Shown here: piece after piece, positions 38,823 to 51,430 of the stretch
How the letters are laid out: each line of letters opens with the position of its first letter
How positions within the stretch are numbered: the first letter of the stretch is position 1
Source: Gemmatimonadota bacterium
GTDB lineage: Bacteria > Gemmatimonadota > Gemmatimonadetes > Longimicrobiales > Gaopeijiaceae
Direction of reading: 5' to 3'
Length of the DNA: 64,000 bases
Assembly: GCA_022826565.1 (NCBI GenBank)
Contig: JAJDUP010000013.1
Location: forward strand, 162,107-226,106
Made by a program: the position numbers and the translations under genes
Notes under the pieces: model-generated
What the model was told of the DNA's origin: nothing
What the model saw: only the letters and a program-made list of their open reading frames with translations
Databases searched by the model: none

Positions 38823-39679
38823 GGGCGGCGCCAAGTCAGCGATCGCTGCTGCAGCACGCCTGGTCGATGCTGCGTCGGGGTCCTGCGGAGACGGCCGACA
38901 TCGCGCGCGAGGTGATGGGGATGGAGGGGAATCCCGGCGCGGCCTCGGCGGCCGTGTTCTCCCTGCTCGGCGGCGACGACCGCTTCCACGTCGACGATCG
39001 GGGTCTGTGGAGTCGGCGTGGGGGGGCGCGCCGCCCCGGGACACCGCTCTCCCGTCTCGGCTACGCGGTCGTGGACGTGGAGACGACGGGTGGGCGGTAC
39101 GAAACCGGCCATCGCATCACGGAGGTGGCGGTGGTCGAGGTGCGGGGCGGGGCGGTAACCGACGCTTTCCACACCCTGGTGCATCCGGGGCGCCGCGTGC
39201 ACCCCGCGACCGCGCGCCTCACGGGGATCACCAACGACATGCTGGTGGAGGCGCCCGCCTTCGACGAGGTGGCGGAAGAGGTCTTCCGCCGCATCGCGGG
39301 CCGGGTCTTCGTCGCTCACAACGCGACCTTCGACTGGGGCTGGGTGCGGGCGCAGCTGGGCGATGCCCTCGGCGACGTGCCGGAGGTGAAGCGACTCTGC
39401 ACGATCAGCCTCGCGCGCCGTCTCGCGCCGGAGGTGCGCCGGCGCAACCTCGACGCGCTCGCCGACTTCTTCGATATCCCCATCCATGAGCGGCACCGTG
39501 CCTACGGCGACGCTCTCGCAACCGCCAGGATCCTGCTCAGGCTCCTCGACCGCGCGGAGATGATGGGGATCGGCGATCTTCATTCGCTCAGGCGCTACCG
39601 GCCCCGCAAGTCGCAGCGCAGGCAGCGCGACCTCTTCGCCGGCGCCGGTCTTCCGCGCCGCTCCCGGTCGTTGGTATGA
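38819..39679 (+). CDS. DEDDh 3'-5' exonuclease (DNA polymerase III epsilon-like)
   Basis: YAVVDVETTGGRYETGHRITEVAVV, LVHPGRRVHPATARLTGITNDML, VAHNATFDWGWVRAQL, ERHRAYGDALATARIL. Confidence 0.9.
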   Translation: MRAAPSQRSLLQHAWSMLRRGPAETADIAREVMGMEGNPGAASAAVFSLLGGDDRFHVDDRGLWSRRGGARRPGTPLSRLGYAVVDVETTGGRYETGHRITEVAVVEVRGGAVTDAFHTLVHPGRRVHPATARLTGITNDMLVEAPAFDEVAEEVFRRIAGRVFVAHNATFDWGWVRAQLGDALGDVPEVKRLCTISLARRLAPEVRRRNLDALADFFDIPIHERHRAYGDALATARILLRLLDRAEMMGIGDLHSLRRYRPRKSQRRQRDLFAGAGLPRRSRSLV

Positions 39680-39728
39680 TGTCTGTCGCAGCCCCTCCGA
39701 ATCGCCGCCAGACCCAGGGAGAAACCGC

Positions 39729-40940
39729 GTGAGCCGCCCGGCGACAACACCCGTCATCCTCGATGGCGTACGCACCCCCATCGGTCGCTTTCTCGGGGGC
39801 CTGAGTCCGATGTCGGGCCCCGATCTGGGGGCCATCGCCGTGCGCGAGGCCGTCCAGCGGGCGGACATCGACGCGGCCGATGTCGACGAGGTCATCATGG
39901 GCAACGTGGTGAGCGCGGGCGAAGGACAGGCACCGGCCCGCCAGGCCGCCGTGAATGGCGGCATTCCCGCCAGCGTCCCCGCCTTCACCGTGAACAAGGT
40001 GTGCGGGTCCGGGCTGAAGGCGGTGATGCTCGCGGCGCAGGCGATACGGGCCGGCGACGCACGGCTGGTGGTGGCCGGGGGATTCGAGTCGATGTCCAAT
40101 GTCCCGTACTATGTGCGCGGGCTGCGGGGCGGGGTGAAGTTCGGCGACCGCACCCTTCAGGACGGTCTGGTGCATGACGGGCTATGGTGCTCGTTCGGGA
40201 TGTGCCACATGGGAGGACACGCCGAGTACACGGCGGCCAAGGCCGGGGTGACCCGGGCCGAGGCCGACGGTTTTGCGCTCGCGTCACACCGAAAGGCGGT
40301 GTCGGCGATCGACGACGGTCGGTTCGCCTCCGAGATCGTGCCCGTCGGCGTGGAGACGCGTCGTGGCCACACCGTGGTCGACACCGACGAGGGCCCCCGG
40401 CGCGGCACGTCGCTGGAAGCCCTGGGCCGCCTGCGTCCGGCCTTCCCGCGTGACGCGCCGGAGGGGCTGGACGAGCTGGTCGTGACCGCCGGCAACGCGC
40501 CGGGGCTGAACGACGGTGCTTCGGCGCTCGTCGTAGCCAGCCAGGAATACGCCGAGGCGCATGGGCTGGCCTATCGGGCCGCAATCACGGGATACGCGTC
40601 GGGCGGGACCGAACCGCGCGACCTCTTCTTTGCGCCGGTGGTCGCGGTGCGCAACCTTATGAGGCGTGCAGGCACCAGCGTCAACGAGTACGGGCTGGTG
40701 GAAATGAACGAGGCGTTCGCCGTTCAGGCGATCGCCGACATGCGGGCGCTGGAGATGGATCCGGGGCGCGTGAACGTCAACGGCGGGGCGGTGGCGCTGG
40801 GCCATCCGATCGGGGCATCCGGGGCGCGAATCCTGGTGACCCTGCTGGCCGCCATGGCGGACCGCGACGTCGACACCGGACTGGCAACGCTCTGTCTGGG
40901 CGGGGGGAACGCCGTCGCCCTGGCCGTACGGAAGAACTGA
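39729..40940 (+). CDS. Acetyl-CoA acetyltransferase (thiolase)
   Basis: [69 protein letters not shown]. Confidence 0.93.
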   Translation: MSRPATTPVILDGVRTPIGRFLGGLSPMSGPDLGAIAVREAVQRADIDAADVDEVIMGNVVSAGEGQAPARQAAVNGGIPASVPAFTVNKVCGSGLKAVMLAAQAIRAGDARLVVAGGFESMSNVPYYVRGLRGGVKFGDRTLQDGLVHDGLWCSFGMCHMGGHAEYTAAKAGVTRAEADGFALASHRKAVSAIDDGRFASEIVPVGVETRRGHTVVDTDEGPRRGTSLEALGRLRPAFPRDAPEGLDELVVTAGNAPGLNDGASALVVASQEYAEAHGLAYRAAITGYASGGTEPRDLFFAPVVAVRNLMRRAGTSVNEYGLVEMNEAFAVQAIADMRALEMDPGRVNVNGGAVALGHPIGASGARILVTLLAAMADRDVDTGLATLCLGGGNAVALAVRKN

Positions 40941-40949
40941 AGAGGACGT

Positions 40950-41531
40950 TTGATGATCGAATCAGAGGCGAGGATCTGGAGTCTTGCACCGGTCGCCCCT
41001 GGCGCGCGGCCCGTGGCTTTGCCGGTCGCCGTGGCGCTGTTCGCGCTTCTCACCGCCGTCGGGGCCTACGTGGCGGTTCCCCTCGGAATCACCCCGGTTC
41101 CGATGACGCTCCAGACCCTCTTCGTGCTGCTTGCCGGGGCGCTCCTGGGTCCGGTGGCGGGGGCATCGTCGCAGCTGCTCTACCTGGGCCTCGGCGCGGC
41201 CGGTGTGCCGGTCTTCGCGATGGGCGCGGCGGGACTTCCCTGGATTTTCGGACCGACGGGCGGCTACCTGATGGCCTTCCCGATGGCGGCGGCTCTGGTG
41301 GGCTGGATTGCGGGTCGCGAGGGTGACCTCCTGCGAACGGCCGCCGGCATGATCGCGGGAACGGTCGTGATCTTCCTCATGGGTTCGGGGTGGCTTGCGG
41401 TCGTGACGGACCTGGCGGCGGGCGCCCTCTTCATGGCCGCGGTGCAGCCCTTCCTGGTCGGCGCGCTGGTCAAGGCCGGGATCGGTCTGGTGGTGGCGCG
41501 TCAGATCCTGGGGCGTGATCGCCGCGCCTGA
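40950..41531 (+). CDS. bioY: Biotin transporter BioY
   Basis: [58 protein letters not shown]...[11 protein letters not shown]. Confidence 0.92.
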   Translation: MMIESEARIWSLAPVAPGARPVALPVAVALFALLTAVGAYVAVPLGITPVPMTLQTLFVLLAGALLGPVAGASSQLLYLGLGAAGVPVFAMGAAGLPWIFGPTGGYLMAFPMAAALVGWIAGREGDLLRTAAGMIAGTVVIFLMGSGWLAVVTDLAAGALFMAAVQPFLVGALVKAGIGLVVARQILGRDRRA

Positions 41532-41556
41532 CGACCGCCGTCCGGTTCACGCTGAA

Positions 41557-42369
41557 ATGGACGGAGTCGTCCCCACCCTGATCCGCCTGGGCGGTTTCGC
41601 CGCGGCCTTCGCGGTACTTCTGCTGGTCCTGGCGTCCGTGGCCGGCGGCCCGCTTGAGAGCATGGCGGTGCAGGGTGTGGTGATGCTCGTCGCCGCGCTC
41701 GGGGCCACCGCGGTGGCTCTGCGCCTCGACGGCCGACGGCCGCTGGTCGAACTGGGGCTGGAAAGGGCGGCGGCGCTGCGCGATTCAGGCGGCGGCTTTC
41801 TTCTGGGGGTCGTCATCGTGGTCCCGGTGGTCGTCCTGGCGATCACGGCAGGCGGCCTGCGGTACGGCTCCGACAACGGGACCCTGGTCCAGTACCTGTC
41901 GACCGCGGTCTGGACGGCGGTGGTAATCCTGGGCGCGGCGGCGGCGGAAGAGTTCCTTTTTCGCGGCTACCCCCTGCGCGTCCTCGCCGAGCGCTGGGGG
42001 AGCGTTGCGGCGCTGGTGCTCACCACGGTGGCATTCTCTGCGCTTCACGGATCGAATCCGCATGTGGGCGCGCTGGCCCTCGTCAACATCGCGTTGGCCG
42101 GTCTGCTGCTCGGAATGATCCTCCTGGTGACGGGCAGTCTCTGGTGGGCGATCGGGCTCCACGCCGGATGGAATTTCGCCACCAGTTTTGTCGCCGACCT
42201 GCCGGTCAGCGGACTCGTGCTGGTGGATGCGCCGCTCATCGAGGTGACGGCCGCCGGCAACCCGCTGCTCACCGGCGGGGCGTTCGGGCTGGAAGGCGGG
42301 CTGGCAGCCACGGCGGGCCTCCTCCTGGCGGTGGGGTGCCTGGCCCACAGGTGGAGGACTGCGTGCTGA
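41557..42369 (+). CDS. CPBP family intramembrane metalloprotease
   Basis: AAAEEFLFRGYPLRVLAERWG (EExxxR), ALHGSNPH, GLHAGWNFA. Confidence 0.87.
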   Translation: MDGVVPTLIRLGGFAAAFAVLLLVLASVAGGPLESMAVQGVVMLVAALGATAVALRLDGRRPLVELGLERAAALRDSGGGFLLGVVIVVPVVVLAITAGGLRYGSDNGTLVQYLSTAVWTAVVILGAAAAEEFLFRGYPLRVLAERWGSVAALVLTTVAFSALHGSNPHVGALALVNIALAGLLLGMILLVTGSLWWAIGLHAGWNFATSFVADLPVSGLVLVDAPLIEVTAAGNPLLTGGAFGLEGGLAATAGLLLAVGCLAHRWRTAC

Positions 42370-43223
42370 TCGAACGCATCGCCGTGGTCGGCGCGGGCAC
42401 GATGGGCAACGGCATCGCCCACGTGTGCGCGCTCGCGGACCTGCCCGTCACCCTTTTCGATACGGATTCCGCGGCGCTGGATCGCGGAATGCGGACGATC
42501 GCCCGGAACATGGACCGGCAGGTGGCCAGGGGCCGCCTCAACGCGGCCGACCGTGACGACGCTGTGGGACGGATACAGCCGGCGGGGTCGCTTGCACGGG
42601 CGGCAGAGGCCGATCTGATCGTCGAGGCGGTGCCCGAGATCGCCGAACTCAAGGGCAGCATCTTTGCCGACCTGGACGACATCGCGCCTCCGGACGTGAT
42701 TCTGGCGTCCAACACGTCCTCGATCTCCATCACGGAAATCGCGGCCCGTACGGAACGACCGCAGCAGGTCATCGGGATGCACTTCATGAATCCGGTGCCC
42801 GTCATGCGGCTGGTCGAGGTCATCCGCGGGCTCAGAACCGACGACGCCACAACCGCGGCGGTCATGGAGCTTGCCCGGAAGCTGGGGAAGACCCCGGTCG
42901 AGGTGCGGGATTTCCCGGGCTTCGTCTCCAACCGCGTCCTGATGCCGATGATCAACGAGGCGGTCTTCGCGCTGATGGAAGGCGTCGCCGAGGCCCATGC
43001 CATCGATACGGTGATGACGCTGGGCATGAACCATCCGATGGGCCCCCTCGCGCTCGCAGATCTGATCGGCCTCGATACGTGCCTGAACATCCTCGAGGTG
43101 CTGCACCGCGAACTCGGCGACGACCGCTACCGCCCCTGTCCGCTCCTGCGCCAGTACGTGGCTGCCGGCTGGCTGGGACGCAAGACGGGCCACGGCTTCT
43201 ACCCGTACGACGAATCGCCTTGA
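42363..43223 (+). CDS. 3-hydroxyacyl-/3-hydroxybutyryl-CoA dehydrogenase
   Basis: IAVVGAGTMGNGIAHVCAL, ASNTSSISITEIAA, GMHFMNPVPVMRLVEVI, GRKTGHGFYPYD. Confidence 0.92.
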   Translation: MLIERIAVVGAGTMGNGIAHVCALADLPVTLFDTDSAALDRGMRTIARNMDRQVARGRLNAADRDDAVGRIQPAGSLARAAEADLIVEAVPEIAELKGSIFADLDDIAPPDVILASNTSSISITEIAARTERPQQVIGMHFMNPVPVMRLVEVIRGLRTDDATTAAVMELARKLGKTPVEVRDFPGFVSNRVLMPMINEAVFALMEGVAEAHAIDTVMTLGMNHPMGPLALADLIGLDTCLNILEVLHRELGDDRYRPCPLLRQYVAAGWLGRKTGHGFYPYDESP

Positions 43224-43225
43224 GC

Positions 43226-44380
43226 ATGCTGACCGGGGATCGGAGGGCCATCCAGGAGCTCGCGCGCGATTTCGCCGAAGGCGAGATCGTACCTGTGGCG
43301 GGGCAGTGGGATCACCAGGGGGCATTCGATCGCGAGGTTCTCGACAAGCTGGCCGGGTTGGGCTTCCTGGGGATGATGGTGCCGGAGCGGTATGGCGGGC
43401 TGGAACTCGATCTCCCGACCTACCTGGTCGCCTTCGAGGAGTTCGCCCGCGGGGATGCCGCACTGTCGCTGACGATCCACATCCAGAACGGTCCGGTTCC
43501 CGTCATTCTGCTGGACCACGGGACCGGCGAGCAGAAATCGCGGTGGCTCCCGGCGCTGGCGTCGGGTGAGAAGATCGCGGGCTTCGCCCTGTCGGAGGCC
43601 GGGGCGGGGAGCGACCCCGCTTCGATGACCGCGCGTGCGCGCCGGGTCGACGGCGGGTGGGAGATCTCTGGCCAGAAGAAATGGGTGACGAACGGCGGAC
43701 TTGCCGATGTGATGCTCGTCTTCGCCCGAACCGGCGGTCCCGATGCGGGCGGGCGCGCGATCGGAGCGTTTCTGGTCGACACCGACGCACCGGGCTACCG
43801 GGTCGGCAAACGCGAGAAGACGATGGGCCTCCGGGCCTCCGAGACGGTCGAGGTCGAACTGGACGGCGTGCGGGTGGCCGGCGACCGCCTCGTCGGGAAC
43901 CCCTCGCACGGCCTGCGGTATGCCCTGGAGGCCCTTGACCTGGGGAGGCTGGGAATCGGCGCGCAGGCGGTGGGGATCGCGCGTGCAGCGCTGGAACACG
44001 CGATCGTCTATTCGCGCGAGCGGCACCAGTTCGGCCGGCCGATCGCCAGTTTCGGCGCGATCAGGAGCAAGCTGTCCACCATGGCCACCCGCATCGCCGC
44101 GTCGAGGGCGCTCGTCATGGAGGGTGCGCGCGCGTGGCAGGAGAGAGCCGCGGGCCGCGCCGGCGATGTTCCGGTGACCGCGCGCTCGGCCATGGCCAAG
44201 CTGATGGCCAGCGAAACGGCCGCCTGGGTCACGGAGGAGGCGGTCCGGATCTTCGGCGGCTACGGCTTCATGCGCGAGTTCCCCGTCGAGAAGCTCATGA
44301 GGGACGCGAAGGTCACCGAGATCTACGAAGGAACCAGCGAGATCCTCCGGCTGGTCATCGGCCGGTCCCTTACAGCCTGA
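43226..44380 (+). CDS. Acyl-CoA dehydrogenase
   Basis: [76 protein letters not shown]. Confidence 0.93.
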   Translation: MLTGDRRAIQELARDFAEGEIVPVAGQWDHQGAFDREVLDKLAGLGFLGMMVPERYGGLELDLPTYLVAFEEFARGDAALSLTIHIQNGPVPVILLDHGTGEQKSRWLPALASGEKIAGFALSEAGAGSDPASMTARARRVDGGWEISGQKKWVTNGGLADVMLVFARTGGPDAGGRAIGAFLVDTDAPGYRVGKREKTMGLRASETVEVELDGVRVAGDRLVGNPSHGLRYALEALDLGRLGIGAQAVGIARAALEHAIVYSRERHQFGRPIASFGAIRSKLSTMATRIAASRALVMEGARAWQERAAGRAGDVPVTARSAMAKLMASETAAWVTEEAVRIFGGYGFMREFPVEKLMRDAKVTEIYEGTSEILRLVIGRSLTA

Positions 44381-44391
44381 GAAAGCGGCGA

Positions 44392-45627
44392 ATGGTACAC
44401 CTCGAAAGTGCGGACCCCCTGGTCCACCGCGCGGTGCTCGGCGAAACGTCCCGCCAGCACGGCCAGCTCGAGATGATCGCCAGCGAGAACTTCGTGTCCC
44501 CGGCGGTGCGCGAGGCCATGGGGACGGTGCTCACGCACAAGTACGCCGAGGGTCTGCCCGGGAAGCGGTACTACGGCGGCTGCGAGTACGCCGATCAGGT
44601 CGAGGATCTCGCCCGCACCCGCGCGACGAAGCTGTTCGGCGCCGATCACGCCAACGTGCAGCCCCACTCCGGTGCCCAGGCCAACATGGCCGCCTATTTC
44701 GCCTTCCTGGATCCCGGCGACACCATTGTGGGAATGAACCTCAGCCACGGCGGCCACCTCACGCACGGCTCGCCCGTCAACTTCAGCGGCCGCCTCTTCA
44801 GGGTCGCGGCTTACGGCGTGCGCGAATCGGACGGCCGCATCGACTTCGACGTGGTCCGCGAGACGGTGCTGCGGGAGCGCCCCCGCCTGATCGTCACCGG
44901 AGCTTCGGCCTACCCTCGCGCCATCGACTTCGAGACCTTCGGCGAGATCGCCCGGGAGGCCGGCGCCATCCACCTCGTCGACCTCGCCCACCTCGCCGGC
45001 CTCGTCGCCGGCGGCCATCACCCGAGCCCGTTCGCACACGCCGATGTCGTCACCACCACCACTCACAAGACACTGCGTGGCCCGCGCGGCGGAATGGCGA
45101 TGTGCAGGGCGGAGCACGCGAAGATCATCGACAGGATGGTCTTCCCGTTCATTCAGGGCGGACCGCTCATGCATGTGATCGCGGCCAAGGCCGTGGCGCT
45201 GGGCGAGGCCCTGGCGCCCTCGTTCCGGGACTACGCCGGGTGCATCGTGGAGAACGCACGGGTCCTTGCCCGCACCGTGACGGAACGGGGCGTGCAGCTC
45301 GTCTCCGGCGGGACCGACACGCACCTCATCCTGGTCGACCTGCGGGACCGCGACCTTACTGGCAAGGACGCCGAGCAGGCGCTCGAACGCGCCGGCATCA
45401 CGGTCAACAAGAACACGGTCCCCGGTGAGACGCGGTCGCCCTTCGTCACATCGGGGTTGCGCATCGGCACGCCGGCACTCACCACACGAGGGATGGGCGC
45501 GGACGAGATGACGCTGATCGGCGGATGGATCGCCGACATCCTGGACCGTCCCGGCGATGCGCAGCGGATCGAGAGCATCGGCAGGCGCGTCCGGGAGCTG
45601 TGCGAGACCTTCCCCCTGTTTCGCTGA
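44392..45627 (+). CDS. glyA: Serine hydroxymethyltransferase
   Basis: [80 protein letters not shown]. Confidence 0.96.
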   Translation: MVHLESADPLVHRAVLGETSRQHGQLEMIASENFVSPAVREAMGTVLTHKYAEGLPGKRYYGGCEYADQVEDLARTRATKLFGADHANVQPHSGAQANMAAYFAFLDPGDTIVGMNLSHGGHLTHGSPVNFSGRLFRVAAYGVRESDGRIDFDVVRETVLRERPRLIVTGASAYPRAIDFETFGEIAREAGAIHLVDLAHLAGLVAGGHHPSPFAHADVVTTTTHKTLRGPRGGMAMCRAEHAKIIDRMVFPFIQGGPLMHVIAAKAVALGEALAPSFRDYAGCIVENARVLARTVTERGVQLVSGGTDTHLILVDLRDRDLTGKDAEQALERAGITVNKNTVPGETRSPFVTSGLRIGTPALTTRGMGADEMTLIGGWIADILDRPGDAQRIESIGRRVRELCETFPLFR

Positions 45628-45666
45628 ATTGGCGGAGTTCGGGCGACGGTGTAAATTCCCAGTACC

Positions 45667-46065
45667 ATGAGCACCTGTGAATCCGCCGATGCAATGTCCC
45701 GGTTGCGGGAGATGCACCCCCGCTTCCGCCCGCAGGCGTACGCCTTCCTGCTCGATGCGCTGCGCCAGGTGATCTCGGGCCTGGAGGAGAGGCGCCACAT
45801 TTCGGGCCGCGAGTTGGCCGAGGGTGCCTGCGGACTGGCGATTGACAAGTACGGCCCGCTCGCGCGCACGGTTCTGGAACACTGGGGCGTCCATTCGACT
45901 GACGATCTGGGTGACATCGTCTTCGCTCTCGTCGATATCGGACTTCTGGTCAAGCGCCCCGAAGACCGCCCCGAGGACTTCCACGGCGTCTTCGATTTCG
46001 AGGACGTTTTCGACGCCGAATACCCGTGGATGGTTGCAGACCAGCTACAGTTTGAATATCAGTGA
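45667..46065 (+). CDS. Minf_1886-like conserved hypothetical protein
   Basis: HPRFRPQAYAFLLDALRQVISGLEERRHISGRELAEGACGLAIDKYGPLARTVLEHWGVHSTDDLGDIVFALVDIGLL. Confidence 0.7.
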   Translation: MSTCESADAMSRLREMHPRFRPQAYAFLLDALRQVISGLEERRHISGRELAEGACGLAIDKYGPLARTVLEHWGVHSTDDLGDIVFALVDIGLLVKRPEDRPEDFHGVFDFEDVFDAEYPWMVADQLQFEYQ

Positions 46066-46164
46066 GGAACGAGTGTCGCGCCGGGGAGATTCCCGGGACA
46101 CGATGCAAGGGTTGCCACTCGACTATCTCGTGCTGCGGAACCAATAGGACAAGGGGCTGACGCG

Positions 46165-46359
46165 ATGGTGGAAAACGGATTTCCTGCGTGCAAGAAGTGC
46201 GGCGGTGGTGTCTTGTTGCCGATGTCCGACTACGGCCGTGACGGAGCTCCGATCCGCTACAAGGCCTGGGTCTGTTCCAACCCGGATTGCGGCTTCAACA
46301 TCCGCATTGACAACGGCGAGATCACCTTCGGCCGGTCGATCGGGCAGAGCTACAAATAG
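46165..46359 (+). CDS. Small zinc-ribbon-like protein (64 aa)
   Basis: CKKCGGGVLLPMSDYGRDGAPIRYKAWVCSNPDCGFNIRID. Confidence 0.7.
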   Translation: MVENGFPACKKCGGGVLLPMSDYGRDGAPIRYKAWVCSNPDCGFNIRIDNGEITFGRSIGQSYK

Positions 46360-46361
46360 GC

Positions 46362-47960
46362 ATGGTCCCGGTCTGCCCGGGCAAGCCGTTCAGCAGGCCG
46401 CGCGTTCGGGCGCCGACCTCACGCCAGGCCGCTGAGTTCGACCGGGTTTCCATCGAGGAGCGCGGCGTGCCGGAGCCGGCGCTCATGGAGAATGCCGGGC
46501 GGCAGACCGCACTGATCGTCCAGCACCTCTTCCCCGACGGGCCGGTTGTGGCACTGGTGGGGTCGGGCAACAACGGCGGAGACGCGCTGGTGTGCCTGAG
46601 GTGCCTTGCGGCGTGGGGAAGGAGGGTCACCGCGGTCGTGGTGGGGAATCGTCCCGCGGTGGAGTCCGTGCTGCACGGGTGGGACCTGCCGACCGTCCGT
46701 TTCCGGCCGGATGGCGGGGGGGGCAGCGAAGCGGCGGCGGACTCGGATGACGATTCCTCGTCGCGTGTGCTGCGCGAGGCGGCCGTCGTGGTGGACGGAC
46801 TGCTGGGGACCGGGATTCGCGGCGCGCCCCGTTCGCGCTACGCCGCGGCCATCGAGGCTGCCAACGCCGCCCGGGGCGTGATCGTGGCGCTCGACGCGCC
46901 CTCCGGTGTCGACGGCGAGACCGGCGCGGTCCCGGGAGCCGTGGTGCGGGCCGACCTCACGGTCGCCTTCGGGTGGCCGAAACTCGGCACAATTCTCCAT
47001 CCGGGGCGGATGCACTGCGGCCGCGTCGTCGCCGTCGAGATCGCCTTTCCGCCCGGACCCGGCGCCGACTGGGCCGAACTGGTGACGGCCGCATCGGTGT
47101 CGCGATGGAAGCCGCGCCGCCCACCCGTCACCCACAAGAACGCGGTCGGCGCCATCACCATCCTGGCAGGGTCGGCCATGCCCGGCGCGGCGATCCTGGC
47201 CGCCCGCTCCGCCTTCCGCTGCGGCGCCGGGCTGGTGCGGGTGTGCGCCTCGCGCGACGCCCGCGACCTGATTCTGGACATCCCGGAGGCGCTCTTCGTC
47301 GACTCCGGGGACGAGGCGGCGCTGCGGGACGCCGTCGGGGCGGGCGACGCTCTGGCGGCCGGCCCGGGACTGGGGACCGGGGACGCCGCCTCACGCCAGC
47401 TGGAAGTCGCACTCCAGGCTCTCGACAGCCGCCCCGCCGTACTCGACGCGGATGCCCTCACCCTCCTCTCCCGCGCCCCCGCCGATGCCCTGCCGGGAGG
47501 GGCGCCGATCGTGGTCACCCCCCACCCCGGCGAGATGGCCCGCCTGACGGACACATCCGTCGCCGTCGTGCAGGACGACCGACTCGGCGCGGCGCGCACC
47601 TTCGCGGCCTCCCGCGGCCTCGTCACGCTGCTGAAGGGCGCCCCGTCCCTGGTGGCGGATCCGCACGGGAGGCACCTGGTCAGCACCACCGCGCGCACCT
47701 CCGCGCTCGCCGTCGCGGGCATGGGCGATGTGCTCACCGGGGCCGTGGGCGCCTTCCTCGCACAGGGCGCGCCCCCGGTCGAGGCGTCGGGCCTGGCGCT
47801 GCACGTAACGGGGCGCGCCGCGTCGGCCACCGGGCTGGGCGCGTCCATGATGCCGTCGGATGTCGTGGAGGCGATTCCCGGCGCGCTCGACGTCGACGCG
47901 GAGCCCGTCACCGAACTGCCGTTCCCGTTCGTCACCTTCGACCAGGCGCCGCCCCGCTAG
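46362..47960 (+). CDS. Bifunctional ADP-dependent NAD(P)H-hydrate dehydratase/epimerase
   Basis: ALVGSGNNGGDALVCLRCLAAWG, VDGLLGTGI, ALDAPSGVDGETG; ITILAGSAMPGAAILAARSAFRCGAGLVRV, AVAGMGDVLTGAVGAFLAQG. Confidence 0.92.
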   Translation: MVPVCPGKPFSRPRVRAPTSRQAAEFDRVSIEERGVPEPALMENAGRQTALIVQHLFPDGPVVALVGSGNNGGDALVCLRCLAAWGRRVTAVVVGNRPAVESVLHGWDLPTVRFRPDGGGGSEAAADSDDDSSSRVLREAAVVVDGLLGTGIRGAPRSRYAAAIEAANAARGVIVALDAPSGVDGETGAVPGAVVRADLTVAFGWPKLGTILHPGRMHCGRVVAVEIAFPPGPGADWAELVTAASVSRWKPRRPPVTHKNAVGAITILAGSAMPGAAILAARSAFRCGAGLVRVCASRDARDLILDIPEALFVDSGDEAALRDAVGAGDALAAGPGLGTGDAASRQLEVALQALDSRPAVLDADALTLLSRAPADALPGGAPIVVTPHPGEMARLTDTSVAVVQDDRLGAARTFAASRGLVTLLKGAPSLVADPHGRHLVSTTARTSALAVAGMGDVLTGAVGAFLAQGAPPVEASGLALHVTGRAASATGLGASMMPSDVVEAIPGALDVDAEPVTELPFPFVTFDQAPPR

Positions 47961-47972
47961 CGCGGTCCGCAT

Positions 47973-48929
47973 GTGGACGAGCTGAGTCTCATCGAGCGGC
48001 TTGTCGCCATCGGCTGGAAGGGGAGCCGCGCGGTGATTCAGGGGCCCGGGGACGACGCGGCCGTCCTTCGCGGCGGCATCGCGATCTCGACGGATCTCAT
48101 GGTCGAGGGTGTGCACTTCAGCTTCGACTGGATCGCGCCCGCCGAAGCGGGGTTCAGGGCCGGCGCGGCCGCGCTGAGCGACATGGCCGCGATGGGGGCG
48201 GCCCCGGAGGCGGTCCTGGTCTCGCTGGCGGTGGCCGGCGACCCATCGCTGTGCGAGGAGCTCCAGCGCGGCGTGCGCCGGGCGGGGGATCGGGTGGGGG
48301 TGGCGGTGGTCGGCGGCGATGTCAGCCGGTCGCCGGGCCCGGCCGTGGTCGACGTGGTCGCCGTCGGCAGGGCGCGGGAGCCGTGCCGGCGGAGCGGGGC
48401 GGAGGCGGGGCAGGAGGTGTGGGTGTCCGGCGTCCTGGGCGGTGCCGCGGCCGCCGTGGCCGCGTGGTCGGCGGGCGGCCAGCCGGCACCGGCAGCGAGG
48501 GCACGCTTCGCTTCTCCGCCCAATCGCGTTCCGCTCGGGAAGGCGCTCGCGGAGCGGCGGTTGGCCCGCGCGATGATCGACATCTCCGACGGGCTCGTGA
48601 GGGATGCCGGACAGGTGGCGAGGGCGTCCGGAGCCAGACTCCGCATCCTGCAGGACGCCGTTCCCGTCGATGCCGCCGCAGGGGGGGACTTGAACCTCGC
48701 CCTCGAAGGGGGCGAAGATTATGAACTGATGTTTACCGCCCCGGCAGGCAAGGAGGCAGGGATCTTGGACCTGGGACGTGAGCTGTCGGTGCGACTCACC
48801 CGGATCGGCTCGGTCGACGCAGGCTCGGTCGAGGGAAGCGCGGTCGAGGGAAGCACGGGCGTCGTTCTGGAAGACGGCGAGGGCGGACGCACCGCCGCCG
48901 GCCGCGGAGGCTACGACCACTTTGCGTAG
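47973..48929 (+). CDS. thiL: Thiamine-phosphate kinase
   Basis: GPGDDAAVLRGGIAISTDLMVEGVHFSFDW, AAALSDMAAMGAAPEAVLVSLA, MIDISDGLVRDAGQVARAS, GGEDYELMFTAP. Confidence 0.92.
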   Translation: MDELSLIERLVAIGWKGSRAVIQGPGDDAAVLRGGIAISTDLMVEGVHFSFDWIAPAEAGFRAGAAALSDMAAMGAAPEAVLVSLAVAGDPSLCEELQRGVRRAGDRVGVAVVGGDVSRSPGPAVVDVVAVGRAREPCRRSGAEAGQEVWVSGVLGGAAAAVAAWSAGGQPAPAARARFASPPNRVPLGKALAERRLARAMIDISDGLVRDAGQVARASGARLRILQDAVPVDAAAGGDLNLALEGGEDYELMFTAPAGKEAGILDLGRELSVRLTRIGSVDAGSVEGSAVEGSTGVVLEDGEGGRTAAGRGGYDHFA

Positions 48930-49004
48930 CCACCAGGTGCAACGCACGGCCCGCCGCACCGGGTCCGGATCGCGTCCAGGCACGTCTCGCACCCGTCTGG
49001 CGCC

Positions 49005-49718
49005 GTGATCCGCGTCGCATGGGCCTACGCCACGATGGTGGCCGCGACGCTCTACTCCGGCGGACGCGCGGTACTCTACTACTTCGCGTGGCCCAGTCAC
49101 TTCCGCAAGCGCGCCGACCAGCTGACCGGCGAGTGGACATCCATCTGCATGAAGGGTGCGGGGGCCCGGCTGATCGTCAGGAACAGTCAGCGGCTGAATC
49201 TGGGGCGCGGACAGGTCCTGGTGGCGAACCATCAGAGCTGGTTCGATATCTTCGCGCTGGGGACCGCGCTGCGGCACAAGTTCAGCTTCGTCGGCAAGCA
49301 GGAGCTGAACCGCATCCCGGTCGTGGGTGCAGCCTGGCAGAAGGTCGGCAACATCGCCATCGATCGCTCCGACCGGGAGGCGGCGATCGAATCCCTCCAG
49401 AGAGTGGACGAGCTGCTGGAAGAGGGACGCACGATCATCATGTTCCCCGAAGGCACGCGATCCCCCACCGGCGAGATGGGACGCTTCAAGAAGGGCGCCT
49501 TCATGATGGCGATCAAGTCGCAGGTGCCGGTGGTTCCCGTTGCCATTGAGGGAACGCGCGGGATCATGAAAAAGGGGAGCTGGCTGATCTCGCCCGGCAC
49601 CGCCACCGTTTCGGTCGGCTGCCCGATCAGCACCGAGGGGCTGACCGTGAGGGACCGCAACCGGCTGTCCCGCGAGTGCCGGGAGGCGATCACCTCGCTC
49701 CTGAACGGGGAGGGGTAG
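49005..49718 (+). CDS. plsC: 1-acyl-sn-glycerol-3-phosphate acyltransferase
   Basis: LVANHQSWFDIFAL (HxxxxD analog), RTIIMFPEGTRSPTGEMGRFKKGAFMMAI, VPVVPVAIEGTRGI. Confidence 0.9.
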   Translation: MIRVAWAYATMVAATLYSGGRAVLYYFAWPSHFRKRADQLTGEWTSICMKGAGARLIVRNSQRLNLGRGQVLVANHQSWFDIFALGTALRHKFSFVGKQELNRIPVVGAAWQKVGNIAIDRSDREAAIESLQRVDELLEEGRTIIMFPEGTRSPTGEMGRFKKGAFMMAIKSQVPVVPVAIEGTRGIMKKGSWLISPGTATVSVGCPISTEGLTVRDRNRLSRECREAITSLLNGEG

Positions 49719-51367
<1,649 letters not shown>

Positions 51368-51430
51368 CCGCTTCCTGGCGCGGCCGCCCGCGTGAGGCAC
51401 GTGGCCGGAGGCGCGAGCCAGCCGCAGCCG

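Noticed and set aside
44323-45984. 553-aa minus-strand ORF opposite glyA
   Set aside because: Antisense artifact.
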